Assembly (NCBI GenBank): GCA_022478985.1
Contig: JAKSZP010002658.1
Coordinates: forward strand, 1 to 64,000
Direction of reading: 5' to 3'
Length of the DNA stretch: 64,000 nt
DNA from: Massospora cicadina
Lineage: Eukaryota > Entomophthoromycota > Entomophthoromycetes > Entomophthorales > Entomophthoraceae
A program made the position numbers and the translations under genes. Positions within the stretch are counted from its first letter, which is position 1; every line of letters starts with the position of its first letter. Shown here in pieces: positions 11,111 through 22,164 of this stretch. The notes below the pieces were generated by a model. That model was not told the DNA's origin, made no database searches, and saw only the letters and a program-made list of their open reading frames with translations.

Positions 11111-12204
11111 TGATGCTCGATGGTGTAGTCATAAGTTTAAAGCTCTAATGCCCAGCGGGCTAATTGGCCCTCAGGTTCTCTTAAGTTGTTTAACCATCTT
11201 ATAAAATTATGATTGGTAACAACTTTGAAATGAGTGCCATGAAGGTAAACCCAGAATTGCTTGCAAGCATATATGCGGGCTAAGCATTCTCATTCTGTCA
11301 CCATTTAGTTCTTTTCATGAACGTTTAAGGTCCGACTAGTGAAGGCAACTGGATGTTCTTCACCATCTTCTCCAACTTGGGATAACATGGCTCCCACTGC
11401 TGTTTGGGATGCACCAGTTTGGATAATAAATTTACAATCAAAGTCTGGGTATCAACGAACAGATGCAACTAATAGGGCTGATTGAGTCAGTCAAATGCAT
11501 CCTAGCAAGCTGGAGTCCAGTCAAATGGGACCTTGTTTTAAGTAGATAGAAAAGCGGCTCTCCAAGTTGTGCAAAGTTAGCAACAAATTGGCAATAGTAC
11601 CCTATTATGCCTAGAAATACTTGAATATTGCACTTGGATTTGGGCCATTTCATTTTGGACATGGCATCCAGCTTAGAGAGTTGAGGCCAAAGACTCACTT
11701 TATCAATCATAAATCCAAGGTATTCCAGTTGGCCTTAGAAAACTGACATTTTCTGGGCTTGATTTATTAGTTTGCAGCAGCTAGCCTTCTGAAAACCTCC
11801 TCTAAGTGTTCCAGGAGGTCGTCAAAGGTACAGCAGAAAACGCTGATATTATCAAGGTACACTAGTAAACATGATAATTTCAAATATCCCAGGATTGTGT
11901 CCATTGCCTGTTGGAATGTATCCAGGGCATTGCAGAGCCCTTGAGGCATTCTCATCAGCTTGAATAGGCCCTCTTGGGTTATAGTTGCAGATTTCTCACT
12001 CTTCTCTTCAGGAAGATCTTTTTGCAATATCTGATGATAAGGTCTATTGTCAAGAAGAACCTCACGCCCCTTAGCCTATCTAAGGCATTGTCAATCTGTT
12101 GCAGTGGGTATGAATCCTTCTTTGTGATGTTGTTTATATTCCAATAATCAATAACTACTCAGTTGCTTCCATCTTTTTTCTTCACTATTAAAATTGGTGC
12201 TGCC
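11111..12204 (-). pseudogene. RT C-terminal part and RNase H (element B)
   Basis: From the LINE1 junction leftwards the minus strand reads PILIVKKKDGSN, DYWNINNITKKDSYPL, RFFLTIDL, MPQGLCNALDTFQQAMD and VYLDNISVF. The catalytic loop is YLDN in place of YLDD. The thumb (NIQVFLGIIGYYCQFVANFA near 11600) and RNase H (EHPVAFTSRTLNVHEKN, ECLARIYACKQFWVYLHG, TNHNFIRWLNNL) follow. It copies element RNA into DNA in functional relatives; here stops and the loop mutation inactivate it. Confidence 0.85.
12191..12204 (+). repeat. target-site duplication of LINE1, left copy
   Basis: AAATTGGTGCTGCC is repeated perfectly at 17501-17514 on the other side of LINE1. The sequence is part of the element B RT reading (AAPI codons on the minus strand), so it marks the exact insertion point. 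Confidence 0.9.
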
Positions 12205-12306
12205 AAAACTTTTCTTTCTCGTTGCAATCACTTTTGCAAACTATTCAATTCAAGACTGAATCTAGTTTGATAATCTCACAGAGGAGATTAGTCTGCGCCC
12301 ATGTTA

Positions 12307-12587
12307 GGGAGCAGTTGGGCAAGCAAGGTAAGATGAGCAAGCGGAAGGCCCGCGGCCTCCAACGTTCAAAAACGCCCCGGAGAATCTGGCGGAATAGACA
12401 AAAATCTTAAAAAACTGGTGGTCACAATTTCCCCAGAGATACTCGCGTGGCAAGCACGATGCAACCAGTAGATCAACACGCCACACTCCCAGCCACTTTC
12501 GTTGGTGGAATTTGGAGTCCGTGTGTATCTGGACATCCAGAAAACGGCCTTATGGGAAAAATTTTGTGAAGATGTACACAAAATTTT
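12307..12587 (+). other. invariant CpG-rich 5' block of LINE1
   Basis: By eye this 281-bp block is identical to 44536-44816 in LINE2, whereas the rest of the two LINEs differs by several percent. It retains many CpG sites (for example GCCCGCGGCC and ACGCCCCGG). It contains a 25-codon basic frame from ATG at 12333 ending RRIWRNRQKS, and then the beginning of the ORF1 frame. It may hold the internal promoter, but no promoter motif was identified. Confidence 0.6.
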
Positions 12588-13725
12588 CCCGACCGCGGTT
12601 ACGTTGCACCTCACTCCATGTCACGTGGTTGGCTGGACCTAGGTTTTTGAAGCAAAATAGCAGCAGACAAGGCTGCAGCGGTGCGCATAGTGGTTGATCT
12701 CCCCGAAGGGCAACAGGTCATCTAAACCAAATGCACCAGATGGACAAAATCAAACCAAATTTTCCTCACGTTTGACTTTTTGCCTACTATGGTAAAACGT
12801 GACATTTTGGAACAACACCTGAAAGATGGTCTTGCTGTATATGGCGAAATACAATCTTTGAGATGCAACACTTCACGCTGATGCCACACCTGTGCACCGG
12901 CAAAGCCATCGCAATTCTGACCCCAACTGAGGAGATTGCAAAGGACCTAACCCAAATCCCACATTCCACCTTTATTGACATTGCAGGGCATACCACTCAC
13001 CCATTCCGGGTAACCGTGGACAGCGCGCCCCCCATTTGCACCCACTGTGATGCGTTTGGCCATAAGGCGCACACATGCCCCATCAAGGAGGGCGTCACAT
13101 TCCAAGAGCACCCCTCGGCAGCCATGGCCAGCGGAGAAGTGCACTATGAACCAACTGCAAGCACCAAGGAGGCTTTCCCATGGGGAGCACAAGGCTGCTA
13201 CCTATTGGTAAAGCCCATCTCCCCGCAGGAGTGGAAGAAGGCCAAGCAGGCCCATAGGGCCGCGGCCAAGGAAGCGGCCAAGGCCACCACCGCCATCCCA
13301 CACTCACAACGCCAGGAGGACATGGAAACCTTTGTGGCGGAAGCAACTCAGGAATCCATCATCCAATCAGATTGGGAAGCCCATGCTGAGCAGGCCACTC
13401 AATCTGAGGATCCAATGGGAGATTCGATCTCACCCAATCGCTGCACCCAAGCTCCAGTCAAAACTGACTTGGGACCTATCCCAATTGAAAATAAAAAAAT
13501 TTTGACCCGCTTGACGGTGCACCAAAATTATCCACACCGCAAAAAATTTGTCCAACGTCAGGAAAACAAAAAGCAAAGGCCTAAGCCAACGCAACCCTTT
13601 CCATAAAAATCAACAAAAACTCCGATAGCGTTGCTGCTAACACCCACGCTGCTGTGAAAGCCCATGGGGACCTTGAAGAGGCTGGTGGGCACGGGGGCCC
13701 ACCCCCTCACACCTAAGGTGCAATG
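12512..13725 (+). pseudogene. LINE1 ORF1: nucleic-acid-binding protein with CCHC zinc knuckle
   Basis: ORF1 proteins coat LINE RNA. The frame carries FGVRVYLDIQ-like sequence at 12530 (the LINE2 copy reads it openly), a MVKRDILEQHLKDGL segment near 12790, and then a 247-codon open stretch from 12863. In that stretch CTHCDAFGHKAHTC (about 13037-13080) is a CX2CX4HX4C zinc knuckle. The remainder is Ala/Glu/Lys-rich and probably unstructured. A one-base deletion near 12857 breaks the frame; LINE2 is intact at that point but has its own deletion near 45153, so the ancestral ORF1 was continuous. Confidence 0.8.
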
Positions 13726-13729
13726 AGGG

Positions 13730-16700
13730 AAACCTTCACTCTAGGGATGTTGAATATCACCGGATCAAGGCCTCCTCATCCTGGGCTAGGAAACTGAGTT
13801 TTTTACAACACAATTTACCCATGGATATCCTGGCCATCCAGGAGTCCCACTGTCCATGGGGTTCCAAGGAAGCTTGGAAAAAAATGCTCCTCCCATCCCT
13901 ATCCTTTTGGTCGAAGCACTGTGGATTGTTAATTCAGAAGATAATTTTTCAAATCCACATCCTCAGAAACATTCCTAAATGGTCAAGTGCTCATTGTCAC
14001 CTTCTCGTGGGCTGACTTAGTGCACGCAATCATCAACATCTATGCCCCAAATGGTGCACACGAGAGTTGGGAATTTTTCTCATTGGTCAAATCCCTCCCG
14101 CTACCCCCTGATTCCTTCCTAGTTGGCGCATGAACTGTTGGCTAACCTCACCAACGGACTGGTGGCCTCCCTCACCCCACGCCCATAGGGTCACATAGAA
14201 CTACACGTTCTAAAGGCCACCCTTGGGTTAATGGATGTGCTGCCATGACATGCCCCAATGCTCGAAAACATGTAGTGTCCCCACATCCACAATGCCCAAT
14301 TAAGGTCCATGACCCGCATCGACCTTATTTTAACACCGGCAAAATTCCACCCCCCACACCTCCCACTTTAAAACAACGAAAATGGAATTCTCCAACCACT
14401 GACTGGTCTCGATAACCTACCACCTACCCATCACAGTTGCTATGGCCCCACATTGGTGCAAAATCTGCCCCCCCAAGCTCGCGTCACCAGGATTTTCCAT
14501 GTGGGTGGAAGAGGCAACTTTGGCAAAATTGTTTGTTGCACCATTTTGCGCTGACCCGATTTCCACATAGGCAACTTTCAAAGAGGACACCATCCGCCAC
14601 TCTCACCATCTCTCCTCCAGACGCTTATGAGCCACATTGGCAGTAATCTCGCGCGCTCTGGCGGAATTGGCCCACTTGGAGTCCAACATTCCAGCCACAG
14701 GATACAGCCCTGCATGGGGCCGGAAGTGGGCGGAGGCAGCCGCCCACCTCAACGCACTTAAAAGGTAACACAAACATCGGGTTTGTGTCCAATACAGGGC
14801 CACATGCATCACTAAAGGTGACAAGTGTACCGCATACTTCTTTAAAAAAATTTTGCACCTTGCCAGAGTGTGGCCTGCACACAGGTGTGAAGATTGGATA
14901 ATTCCATTGCAGACACACCAGCTGAAGTGGCAATCAAAACGCAAAAATATTACTCCAAGTTATACCAAGCTGAACCAATTCAGCCAGCCGAAGTGGCAGA
15001 ATTTCTCAACTGAGCTCATATCCGCACCATTTTCTGATACCCGGAAATAATGAATTTAATTACTCTGAACGAATTATAAAAAGCCATTCGCGGTGTGCCA
15101 AACTGAAAATGCCAAGGCCCAGATGGCATTTCATATGAGTTCTACAAAAAATATTTCAAATATATATCCCCATTGCTGCTAGCCTCACTTAACCAAAGCC
15201 TGTTGGAAATGTGCCTCCTACCAGGAGGACATGAGGCCTTTACTGTCACACTCTTTAAGAAAGGGGATAAGCTTGACTTAGCCAACTGGCGCCCCATTTC
15301 TCTAACAAACACAGACACCAAAATATAACCAAAATCATGGCTAACCGTTTAGGGACTGTAGCATCTGCCACCATCTCCCCAGAACAATTCAGTTTCATCC
15401 CCAGAAGGTCAATTTGGGATAACTTGCACTCCGTGGCTAATGAATGTCAGTCCACACCCTCTGGGGCACTGGTATTCTTGGACCAACAAAAAGCCTATGA
15501 TAGAGTAAACTGGGAATACCTAAGGGCCTTCCTCCATCAATTCCGCCTACCCCCCCGCTTCATAAACTGGGTGATGCTGCTCACGGAATTTGCGACAATG
15601 GCAGTGCGTGGCCCTGGCTTCCTAACGGAAGTAGTCCGCCCTCAAAGGGGCTTGCGACAAGGGGACCGCCTCAGCCCACTCTTATACAACTTCAGCCTTG
15701 ACCCACTACTGTGAAATGTGAATGCCCAACTTACTGGGGTCCATGTGCCAGGCCAAACCCCAGTCAAGATGATGGCATTTGCAAATGATTGCGTGGTGGG
15801 GGTGTCTAATAATAAAGATGCACACGCGATTGAAGCCCACATCCAGGAGTATTCCCGGGTAAGCAACGCAGCACTGAACGCCTCCAAAACCAAAATTATC
15901 CTCCTTAGTCGGTTTCAGAACTGCTGGGCCCCAGCAAGTAGTTCCTAACCCGGCCCATCTGCTCGCCCACGTCCACGCCTTACTAACTCAACACACACTG
16001 CTCCACTGGTGCTCCCCTTCGTGCCACGTCCTACCATAGGACCGGTGCGCCATCTGGGCGTGTGGATGGAGGCAGGCGGATATGCTTCAGCAGTAATGGA
16101 GTGCTGTATACTGGACAACGTGACGAAGTGAATCGCCTCTCTCAGAACCCACCCTACTACCCTCACTGGCAAGTTTGTTCTTGCCAACTCTATGCTCCTA
16201 TCCAAAGTCTGGTTTGGAGTTCACGCCATCCTCTTCTCCCCAAGCTTCTTCAAATCTCTGTATGCCTTGCTGCAAGGATGGCTTTGGTCAGGCCACCCTC
16301 CACCAGTACGGATAGAGGTCATGTTTGGCCCTCACCATCAAGGTGGCATGGGCCTGCTTGACTTCAAAGCCCATGCTGCCAAGATCCTGGGCACCTGGAA
16401 CGCGGCCATCACCACTCCTACACTCCCATCCCAACACTGGTCCCGCGCGGCCTGCTCCAACTTCTCCCGAGCCTTGGGCCTCAACAATCCATCAAACCCC
16501 CACTCCCTGATGAAATACCTCACATCACACACATTGGCCACAGGTCCTCACGGAACTAAAACCCACTACAAACAAATTCTACTCTCCATGTGAAGCGCAG
16601 GATAAAGAATTCGTATTAGTGGACATACAACCTGAAGAGGCCGCCCCTCTCCTCAGTTCACACAAGAGGTACAGGGGCTACCCTTCCATGATGGCGTGAT

Positions 16701-17235
16701 CCCCATTCGACCCCAAGTCCTATCCAGGGTGGACTACCTGGACATGATGGACATCCCTTATTCCACTGAGACCCAAAATACTATCTGGAAATACGCACAC
16801 CATCCTCTGTTGCAGCCTCAAGTCCGCTCCCATGTGTGGCGCTGCCTGAGGCGGGTGTATCGTACAGCTGAGCGCTCTAACGCTTATCACTCATCATGTG
16901 TCGTGTGTGGCCAGTATGGAACGCTGTTCCACCACCTGGAGAAGTGCCCCACCTCTAAAGTGATATGGCGCGAAGTTCAACGTCTGCTGGGCCAGGATCA
17001 AACGCATCCCTTCAGTCTGTCAAGAGATATGTTTGCTTTATCAATGGCCTCCCCCCATCCACCCTCCCTCCATGCCCTGGTGGTTGCAATCGCCATGTGG
17101 ACTATCCACACGATTGTCTTGGATGCCATCGCTGGCTCCATACCCACCCTCCCAGAAGCTGTCCACAGATTCTGGTCTCATTTGGTGGACCACTTTCAAG
17201 CGTGGATATTTGGATATCTCCCACCGCGTCACTAA
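13730..17235 (+). pseudogene. LINE1 ORF2: endonuclease, reverse transcriptase, C-terminal zinc motif
   Basis: An APE-type endonuclease start is seen in MDILAIQESHCPWG at 13821, with a TFSWAD..HAIINIYAPNG block near 14010. RT blocks include LANWRPISLTNTD near 15275, QFSFIPRRSIWDN near 15385, VFLDQQKAYDRVNWEYL near 15475, RGLRQGDRLSPLLYNFSLD near 15645, and the catalytic loop FANDCVVG near 15778 (FADD in LINE2; first Asp lost here). A C-terminal SSCVVCGQYGTLFHHLEKC (about 16885-16947) is the zinc motif typical of LINE ORF2 ends. A 179-codon stretch (16696-17235) remains open. Confidence 0.88.
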
Positions 17236-17462
17236 AAGCTGGTCTCCTCCTGGTTCCCAGTCTGGTTCATCAAATCAGACCCCTTCCTCCACACGTGCTC
17301 AATAGTGGCTACGGCCCCTTCACACGTTCCCTCCCCCTCCCCATAAGTGGCGTTCCCGCTGGCAACAAGAGATAGCATCGCTTCTCTGGGGTGCCTCCCC
17401 TGGTACTAAGTTTGTCTTTCCTGAGTCATATTCGGAAGTGTCCGTCCCATGGTCGGCCTTCC

Positions 17463-17514
17463 CCGCAATAAATATAAATAAAATTTAAATTTAAATTTAA
17501 AAATTGGTGCTGCC
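17463..17514 (+). repeat. LINE1 3' tail and right target-site duplication
   Basis: The element ends in CAATAAATATAAATAAAA followed by repeats of TTTAAA, then the duplicated AAATTGGTGCTGCC at 17501-17514. LINE2 ends in a similar but shorter AATAAATTAAATTAAAA. Confidence 0.85.
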
Positions 17515-18660
17515 CATGGACTTTTATAGGGACTAACATGTCATGATCGAGAAGTTTTTTAATCTCCTTGGATACTGTTTCATCTAATGATTTCAAGCTC
17601 TAATTGGGCATAATCAAATAGGTTTATGATTCCCAATATAAATTTTATGGGTGAAACCATTAGCCCATCCCAAGTCAAAATTGTCTTTTGTGAATATTTC
17701 CAAAATTAGATAATATTTTCTGAGCTTGGGCTTTCTCAGAGTTGGTCAAGTTGCTTAAATTGGCCATAGGGAAAACATTATTTATGATGAGTAGGTCCTT
17801 ATTGGGGAGCCCTAATTCAACAAAAGTTCCGAACTAATGGAGTGAGTGAATTTCTGTGGTAGAGAAAAGATGCAGAAAATTATATCTTTGATGTTTCTTG
17901 ATGGAGATGGGCCAATTTTGCAGGTTTGCAAACAAGATATGTATTTCTCCATGGCCCGGAATGATAATACCAGAAGCAATGTTTGGTTCAAATCAAGATT
18001 TAGACCATGGTTGATATACTTCACCATAAAGTCCTTCCAGAATATTAATTGTTAGTCCCGTTGGAATGATTACTTGTTCTCTGGATGGTATAGTGATGGT
18101 CTAATTTGTTCTAAGTGGAATGCCATTTGACTCATCAATTTATGTGGGTAGTAGTTTTATCTTTGACCATGCTTTGGAATAATTGATTGGGACAACTCCA
18201 TCTTTGTAGGCCAAATTATTAGGCTGGGTTTATTTTTCTCAACTGCCTTATCCCGTTAATAGTAAAGTGATTGCTCTGGCCAATAATGTTGAGAGTATTG
18301 TCCTTATGATTGGTAACAACTCTTTATCTTATTAGGAAATCAGTCCCAATTAGGATATCATAGTTCATAATTAGCAACTATACCAGGGGCTGTTACTAAA
18401 ATAGATCCAAATCTGAGAGGTAGGGTACTGTAGGCGCACAGCGATTCAGTTGTATATGCTCCAGCCATTCCATATTCCTGATAGTGGGCGACATTGGGTG
18501 CAATTTTCAGTTTTTTGACCAACTTTGTACTGACTATATTGATAATAGAGTTCCTATTGACAATGGCCTAAACTTGCACCTTTTTTACTGCTATGTCCAC
18601 ATAGGTACATTCAGAGTAGTTCTCAGAGGTATTTATTGTATGAATGCTGTGACTGCTGCC
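17515..18660 (-). pseudogene. RT N-terminus, linker and protease (element B)
   Basis: Next to LINE1 the minus strand reads ETVSKEIKKLLDHDMLVPIK and then SPWAAPIL across the junction, a standard start of gypsy RT with a one-base frame change. Near 18330-18385 NYDILIGTDFLIR is the C-terminal protease block. Near 18500-18570 AIVNRNSIINIVSTKLVKKL is a decayed active site in which the Asp-Thr-Gly core has become Asn-Arg. The stretch between (LRFGSILVTAPGIV) matches the middle of gypsy proteases. It is non-functional. Confidence 0.7.
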
Positions 18661-19016
18661 CGATTCCAGGTGTGATTTCAGGCTTGAGAAAATATCTAGG
18701 AAGTTATCTGCTAAGGTCTTCATGGGAATAGCTACTTGAACGTTGTTAATCTTAAATAGGTCAGTTGAACATCTGTATTGTAGGTCTAAGCCCTGATCAT
18801 TAGTTTGCTTTGTTTAAGGTTTTGATACCTCTGCTTGGGCTTCTTTATTTAATTTCAAGGGTTTAGTTGCTTTTGCTGTTGCCCGAGTAGTGACCATCAT
18901 ATCATCATTACCCACGTTATGGTTGAGGTTAGTTTCAGCAACATCTTCAGCCCTAAAGAGCTCACCAGGGTCAGGTGGAATGGTTTGAACATCGGTTGAG
19001 TTAGAGCATTCCGCCT

Positions 19017-20507
19017 CTACTCCACCTGTTCTTTTCCTGCCTCACTGTCACAGTTGATTTCTATAGCAAAGTTAACCCCAGGCTTTTTGTTGGACCGTCT
19101 GTAGCATTTTCTAGCAATGTGCCCCTTTTGACCACAGTAGTGACATGTAATCGGCCCTTTTTGCTCTTTTTGCTTGAATTTTTGGTTCATAGTTTGGAAA
19201 TTTTTTCCCTGATCAGACATAGTGTTGCTTTTTGGGCCCAAAGATCGGGATTTTTGCTGATCTTTGGCCTGATTTGGGGTATTGAAGTTATGTAAACAGC
19301 TTCTCAAGTAATTGGTAAGCTTCTGAATTTCCAAGCTTTCATTATATGCAGGTACCATGACATTGTGCAGTTCATGGAAGGGCTTAATTGCACGCTCCAT
19401 TGCAATCTTTGCGTCAAACTTATCTATGGCATTGCACCCACGCAGAACTTGTGCATTATGGAAAAATCTATCCTCAAAGTCCTTAATAGTGCCATTCTGC
19501 TTTATAATTTTAAGAATCTCTCTTTTTGGGTTTATAATTTCTCAGGCCCTCCAAACTGTTTTGTCAATGCAATTTTGGCATCAAAACAGGACCAATCGTC
19601 ACCCAAATAGGGCATAATGAGGTCACAGCTATGGTTATCAAATGAGTTAATCAGTGCTAATCCTATTGCATGGTCTGATGCTCCCCTCATTGCTTTTTCA
19701 AATAGCTTGAAGAAAGTGTGAATGTTCCCTTACTTATTAAATTTTGGTAAAATCAGTGGTTTGAAGACATCTCGCCAAGTTTCACGCATAAGGGTTGTAC
19801 TTCTTCTTAAACGTCTTGAAGTATAATCGCTCACAATTGGCCCTCTTTCCCGTTGAGGAGTATCAGAAATAAGGATTGCTGCCAATACTCTAGGCATAGA
19901 ACGGATGTTCAAAATATTAGTTTCTGCATTAGTGTCTTTTCTGATGATTTTGTTTCATGATATTGCTCTAAACTACTGGATTCTAATGCTTGAATTCGGC
20001 CCTTAGTTTTTCCATACTGTTTTTTGGCCAAATGGGCAGAGCTTTTTCCTATTTTTCTTCTGTCAAAGCTAAGAACATTAGCTACTTTGTTTTTTGAGAT
20101 TGTCATGCTTTTCTTTGAATAAAGCTTGGTTGGACGTTATTCTTGTAATGTCTTTTCCCATACTATCTACTTGGAAATTTTCAGTTGATAATTGCATTCT
20201 GAGTTCCCAAATTTCCTTAGTAATTTCAGTGTTTCTGGCCTGCAGTCTCAACACAACTGTCCAAATTTGTGAGAATCCTTGTTGTTAAAGGCAAAATCCT
20301 CATCCCTATTTGGGACTACTGGTTTTGCTGCATGAGCTCCCCCACTTTGACAAGACTATGGGTGTAGGAGGTGCCAGCTTTGAAGCCTTGGTGACTGGGA
20401 AAATAATTTAAAAGGGCCTTGTCACTAGTATTCATCTTGATGTCGCTTTTTTGTCTGGCCGAATCTGCCAGAAATTGGTTACTGGAATCCATTTCAGAGA
20501 GTGTCAT
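19017..20507 (-). pseudogene. Gag with CCHC knuckle (element B)
   Basis: Gag forms the particle and binds RNA. A start at 20507 lies directly after the PBS (MTLSEMDSSNQFLADSARQK). Further open islands follow at 20106-19909, 19912-19730 and 19400-19017. The last contains ITCHYCGQKGHIARKCYRRS, a CX2CX4HX4C zinc knuckle, at about 19100-19150. Frames change between the islands, so it is a broken gene. Sequence between the knuckle and the protease (18660-19017) is Glu/Asp-rich and unassigned. Confidence 0.75.
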
Positions 20508-20525
20508 CTGTTTAAGCGAGCACCA
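20508..20525 (-). promoter_or_regulatory. tRNA primer-binding site of element B
   Basis: The minus strand reads TGGTGCTCGCTTAAACAG, starting TGG as expected for pairing with a tRNA ending in CCA, and is placed just inside the LTR and just before the Gag start. The first eight bases are identical to those in elements D and F. Confidence 0.65.
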
Positions 20526-20529
20526 GTTT

Positions 20530-21249
20530 TAAAAATCTGAGAATAGCTCGCTTGACTATTAAAATCCTGCACACTAAAAAAGAAGATGTTCGGCCAATAA
20601 CCCTCTATTATGACAGGGGCTTATGGTACTCTGACCATTCAGAAACTCACTAGGCTTATTGAAATAGCCCTGACTCATCTGGTTGATTTCAGGCTTAATA
20701 TCTCATTTGTAATTGGGAACAACTTCCAAGGCAGGGATAAATACAAGCTGGAGATTTGGTAATTCCAGCTTGTTGACACTTCTCCAAAGAAAAAAATTCA
20801 ATGAGAAAACCAGGAAAGAGATGAAAATAAATATAACTTTCATTATAAGCTATTTATTTGATTATCTGTCATTAGTCCAGGCGCCAGTATTTATACCTCT
20901 AGGGCATCTCCTGGCCACATTCAAGCACAAAATTTCAATAGAATTTTACCACCTCAGTTTAGCCCTTGAACGGATACAACTGAGACCTTTTTACTTAGAT
21001 TTATTGGTGGCAATATACTCTCAAAATTGGGAGAATTTCAGGTACAAAGATTGCAATAAAATAATGCAAAATTGTCCTAGGATCTTCTTGATCTAAGTTT
21101 CATCATACTGCTGACGAAATACACCTTCTATGAATTTTTGCCTCAATTAAAGTAGATTATGTACCCCTAATTGGGATGTTGGCAAGCCTCTTACTCAATA
21201 GCTCTAGGTACTCCCTTTTGGGCAGTCCATGTTCAAGTGCTATTTTGTC
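20530..21249 (-). repeat. 5' LTR of element B (approximate limits)
   Basis: This stretch lies upstream of the PBS on the minus strand. It contains a minus-strand TATA box (GGTATAAATACTGG, near 20890-20903) and an AATAAA near 20848, in promoter-to-polyA order for a minus-strand LTR. The right end is not fixed because the partner LTR is not in the window; a minus-strand TGACAAAATAG start at 21249 is a candidate. Confidence 0.5.
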
Positions 21250-21367
21250 AATTATGCAGATTGATATACTGTAACGGTCAAGGCGTTGCCTGACCATCAC
21301 ATTGCCCTAGTCTTCCCTAGGGCGATAGTCGAGGCCAGGGGAAAGAGGCTTGACAACACTGATTTCA

Positions 21368-21810
21368 TAAATGGCAATCTGATGAATCAGATGCCACAAA
21401 ATCGGAGATAAAAATAAATTTTAAGGCTGATGGGGAAGGGAAGCCTTGGAAATGGCGCTCTGGCCAACTAGATGCTGCCAAACACAATATTTCAAATTTG
21501 GTGATGAGGGATTGGACCCTTGGATATAAATTTCTGGCCAGCCAGTTACAGCTGAGCTCAATGCCCAAAAGTGTATCAACAAGGATAAAAAACCTTTTAT
21601 ATGGCGCTCAGGCCAACCAGATGCTGCCAAATCAAATTATACTAAATATGGCGATGAGGGAGCAGACTGGACCCAGATTTCTGGCCAATCAGGTGTGGCC
21701 AAGCTCGACGTTCATGGGAGTATTGACAAGGAGGAAAATCCTTATGAATGGCGCTCTGGCCAACCAGATGTCACTGGATGAAATATTACCAAAAGAGGCA
21801 ACAAATTAAT
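21368..21810 (+). repeat. minisatellite, period 147-149 bp, in G U3
   Basis: The phrase ATGGCGCTCTGGCCAACCAG recurs at 21452, 21601 and 21748, with spacings of 149 and 147 bp. A fourth, short and diverged unit precedes it from about 21368. One plus-strand frame reads WRSGQPDAAK, then a GDEG..D....ISGQ block in each unit. The 147-bp period equals 49 codons, so the repeat is frame-preserving. No CRISPR-like structure is present. Confidence 0.75.
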
Positions 21811-22039
21811 TTTGAGGAATATGGGCGAAGAGAACAGCCTGGGCTTTGAGAGTAAATCAAAGCCAAATAATAAATGCGGAAAAGTTTCTGCAACCCTGAG
21901 GGTACCCAGCCTGAGCTTGAGAATGGGCCTCAACGCCAGAATCAAGGGTCTAGATTATCAAATAGGGCCCACCATTGGGAAGACGCCCGCGGACCCCACA
22001 GGGAACAGGACCCGCTCTTCCCCACTAAGCTCAGTATAA
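21746..22039 (+). pseudogene. U3-encoded C-terminal Pol-extension frame of G (putative)
   Basis: From the third minisatellite unit the frame stays open with one TGA (after QPDVTG) up to a TAA at 22037-22039 that overlaps the TATA box. The product is hydrophilic (SKSKPNNKCGK, then IGKTPADPTGNRTRSS) and resembles no known domain. Its position matches the U3-coded extension of family X. An alternative frame from 21874 is also open, so the frame choice is inferred from continuity with the repeat. Confidence 0.4.
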
Positions 22040-22041
22040 AT
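22035..22041 (+). promoter_or_regulatory. TATA box of G LTR
   Basis: TATAAAT lies upstream of an AT-rich leader containing AATAAAAAC. There is no ATG between the predicted start about 30 nt downstream and 22165. Confidence 0.5.
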
Positions 22042-22164
22042 CTGAGCAGGCGAAACTGTGTAAAGCAGTTTCATCTTCTATAAATTAAATAAAAACTTAA
22101 TAAATTTGCAAATAAGTTTTGAATTTGCAAATCAGTTTATTAAAGGAAAACCCAGAAACCACAC

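Larger units (their letters stand above)
12205..17500 (+). mobile_element. LINE1: full-length non-LTR retrotransposon
   Basis: This 5.3-kb unit is flanked by a perfect 14-bp duplication and ends in a T/A-rich (TTTAAA)n-type tail, both signs of target-primed reverse transcription. A second copy lies at 44431-49711 and starts at the same base within a few nucleotides (shared start ACTTTTCTTTCTCG), so both are full length. It encodes ORF1 with a CCHC knuckle and ORF2 with endonuclease, RT and a C-terminal zinc motif. It is inserted in the RT of element B in the opposite orientation. Confidence 0.92.
10177..21249 (-). mobile_element. element B: Ty3/gypsy retrotransposon, minus strand, split by LINE1
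   Basis: Reading from right to left the order is LTR, PBS, Gag with CCHC knuckle, protease, RT, RNase H, integrase. The RT frame is interrupted by LINE1 (12205-17500) and resumes on the other side (SPWAAPIL then IVKKKDGSN). The integrase is truncated at 10177, where the X1 LTR begins, so its C-terminus and 3' LTR are missing from this window. No chromodomain is seen in what remains. The right boundary is approximate. The element is riddled with stops. Confidence 0.8.

Noticed and set aside
12947..13346. Minus-strand Cys/Trp/Pro-rich frames opposite LINE1 ORF1
   Set aside because: They overlap the zinc-knuckle frame and mirror its codon composition, with no independent motif.
15642..16205. 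Long minus-strand open frames opposite LINE1 ORF2
   Set aside because: They are shadows of the GC-richer RT frame and are not preserved as a distinct protein; the plus strand carries clear RT motifs.
21368..21810. CRISPR-like array
   Set aside because: The repeat is a contiguous 147-149 bp tandem minisatellite with no unique spacers, in a eukaryotic context.
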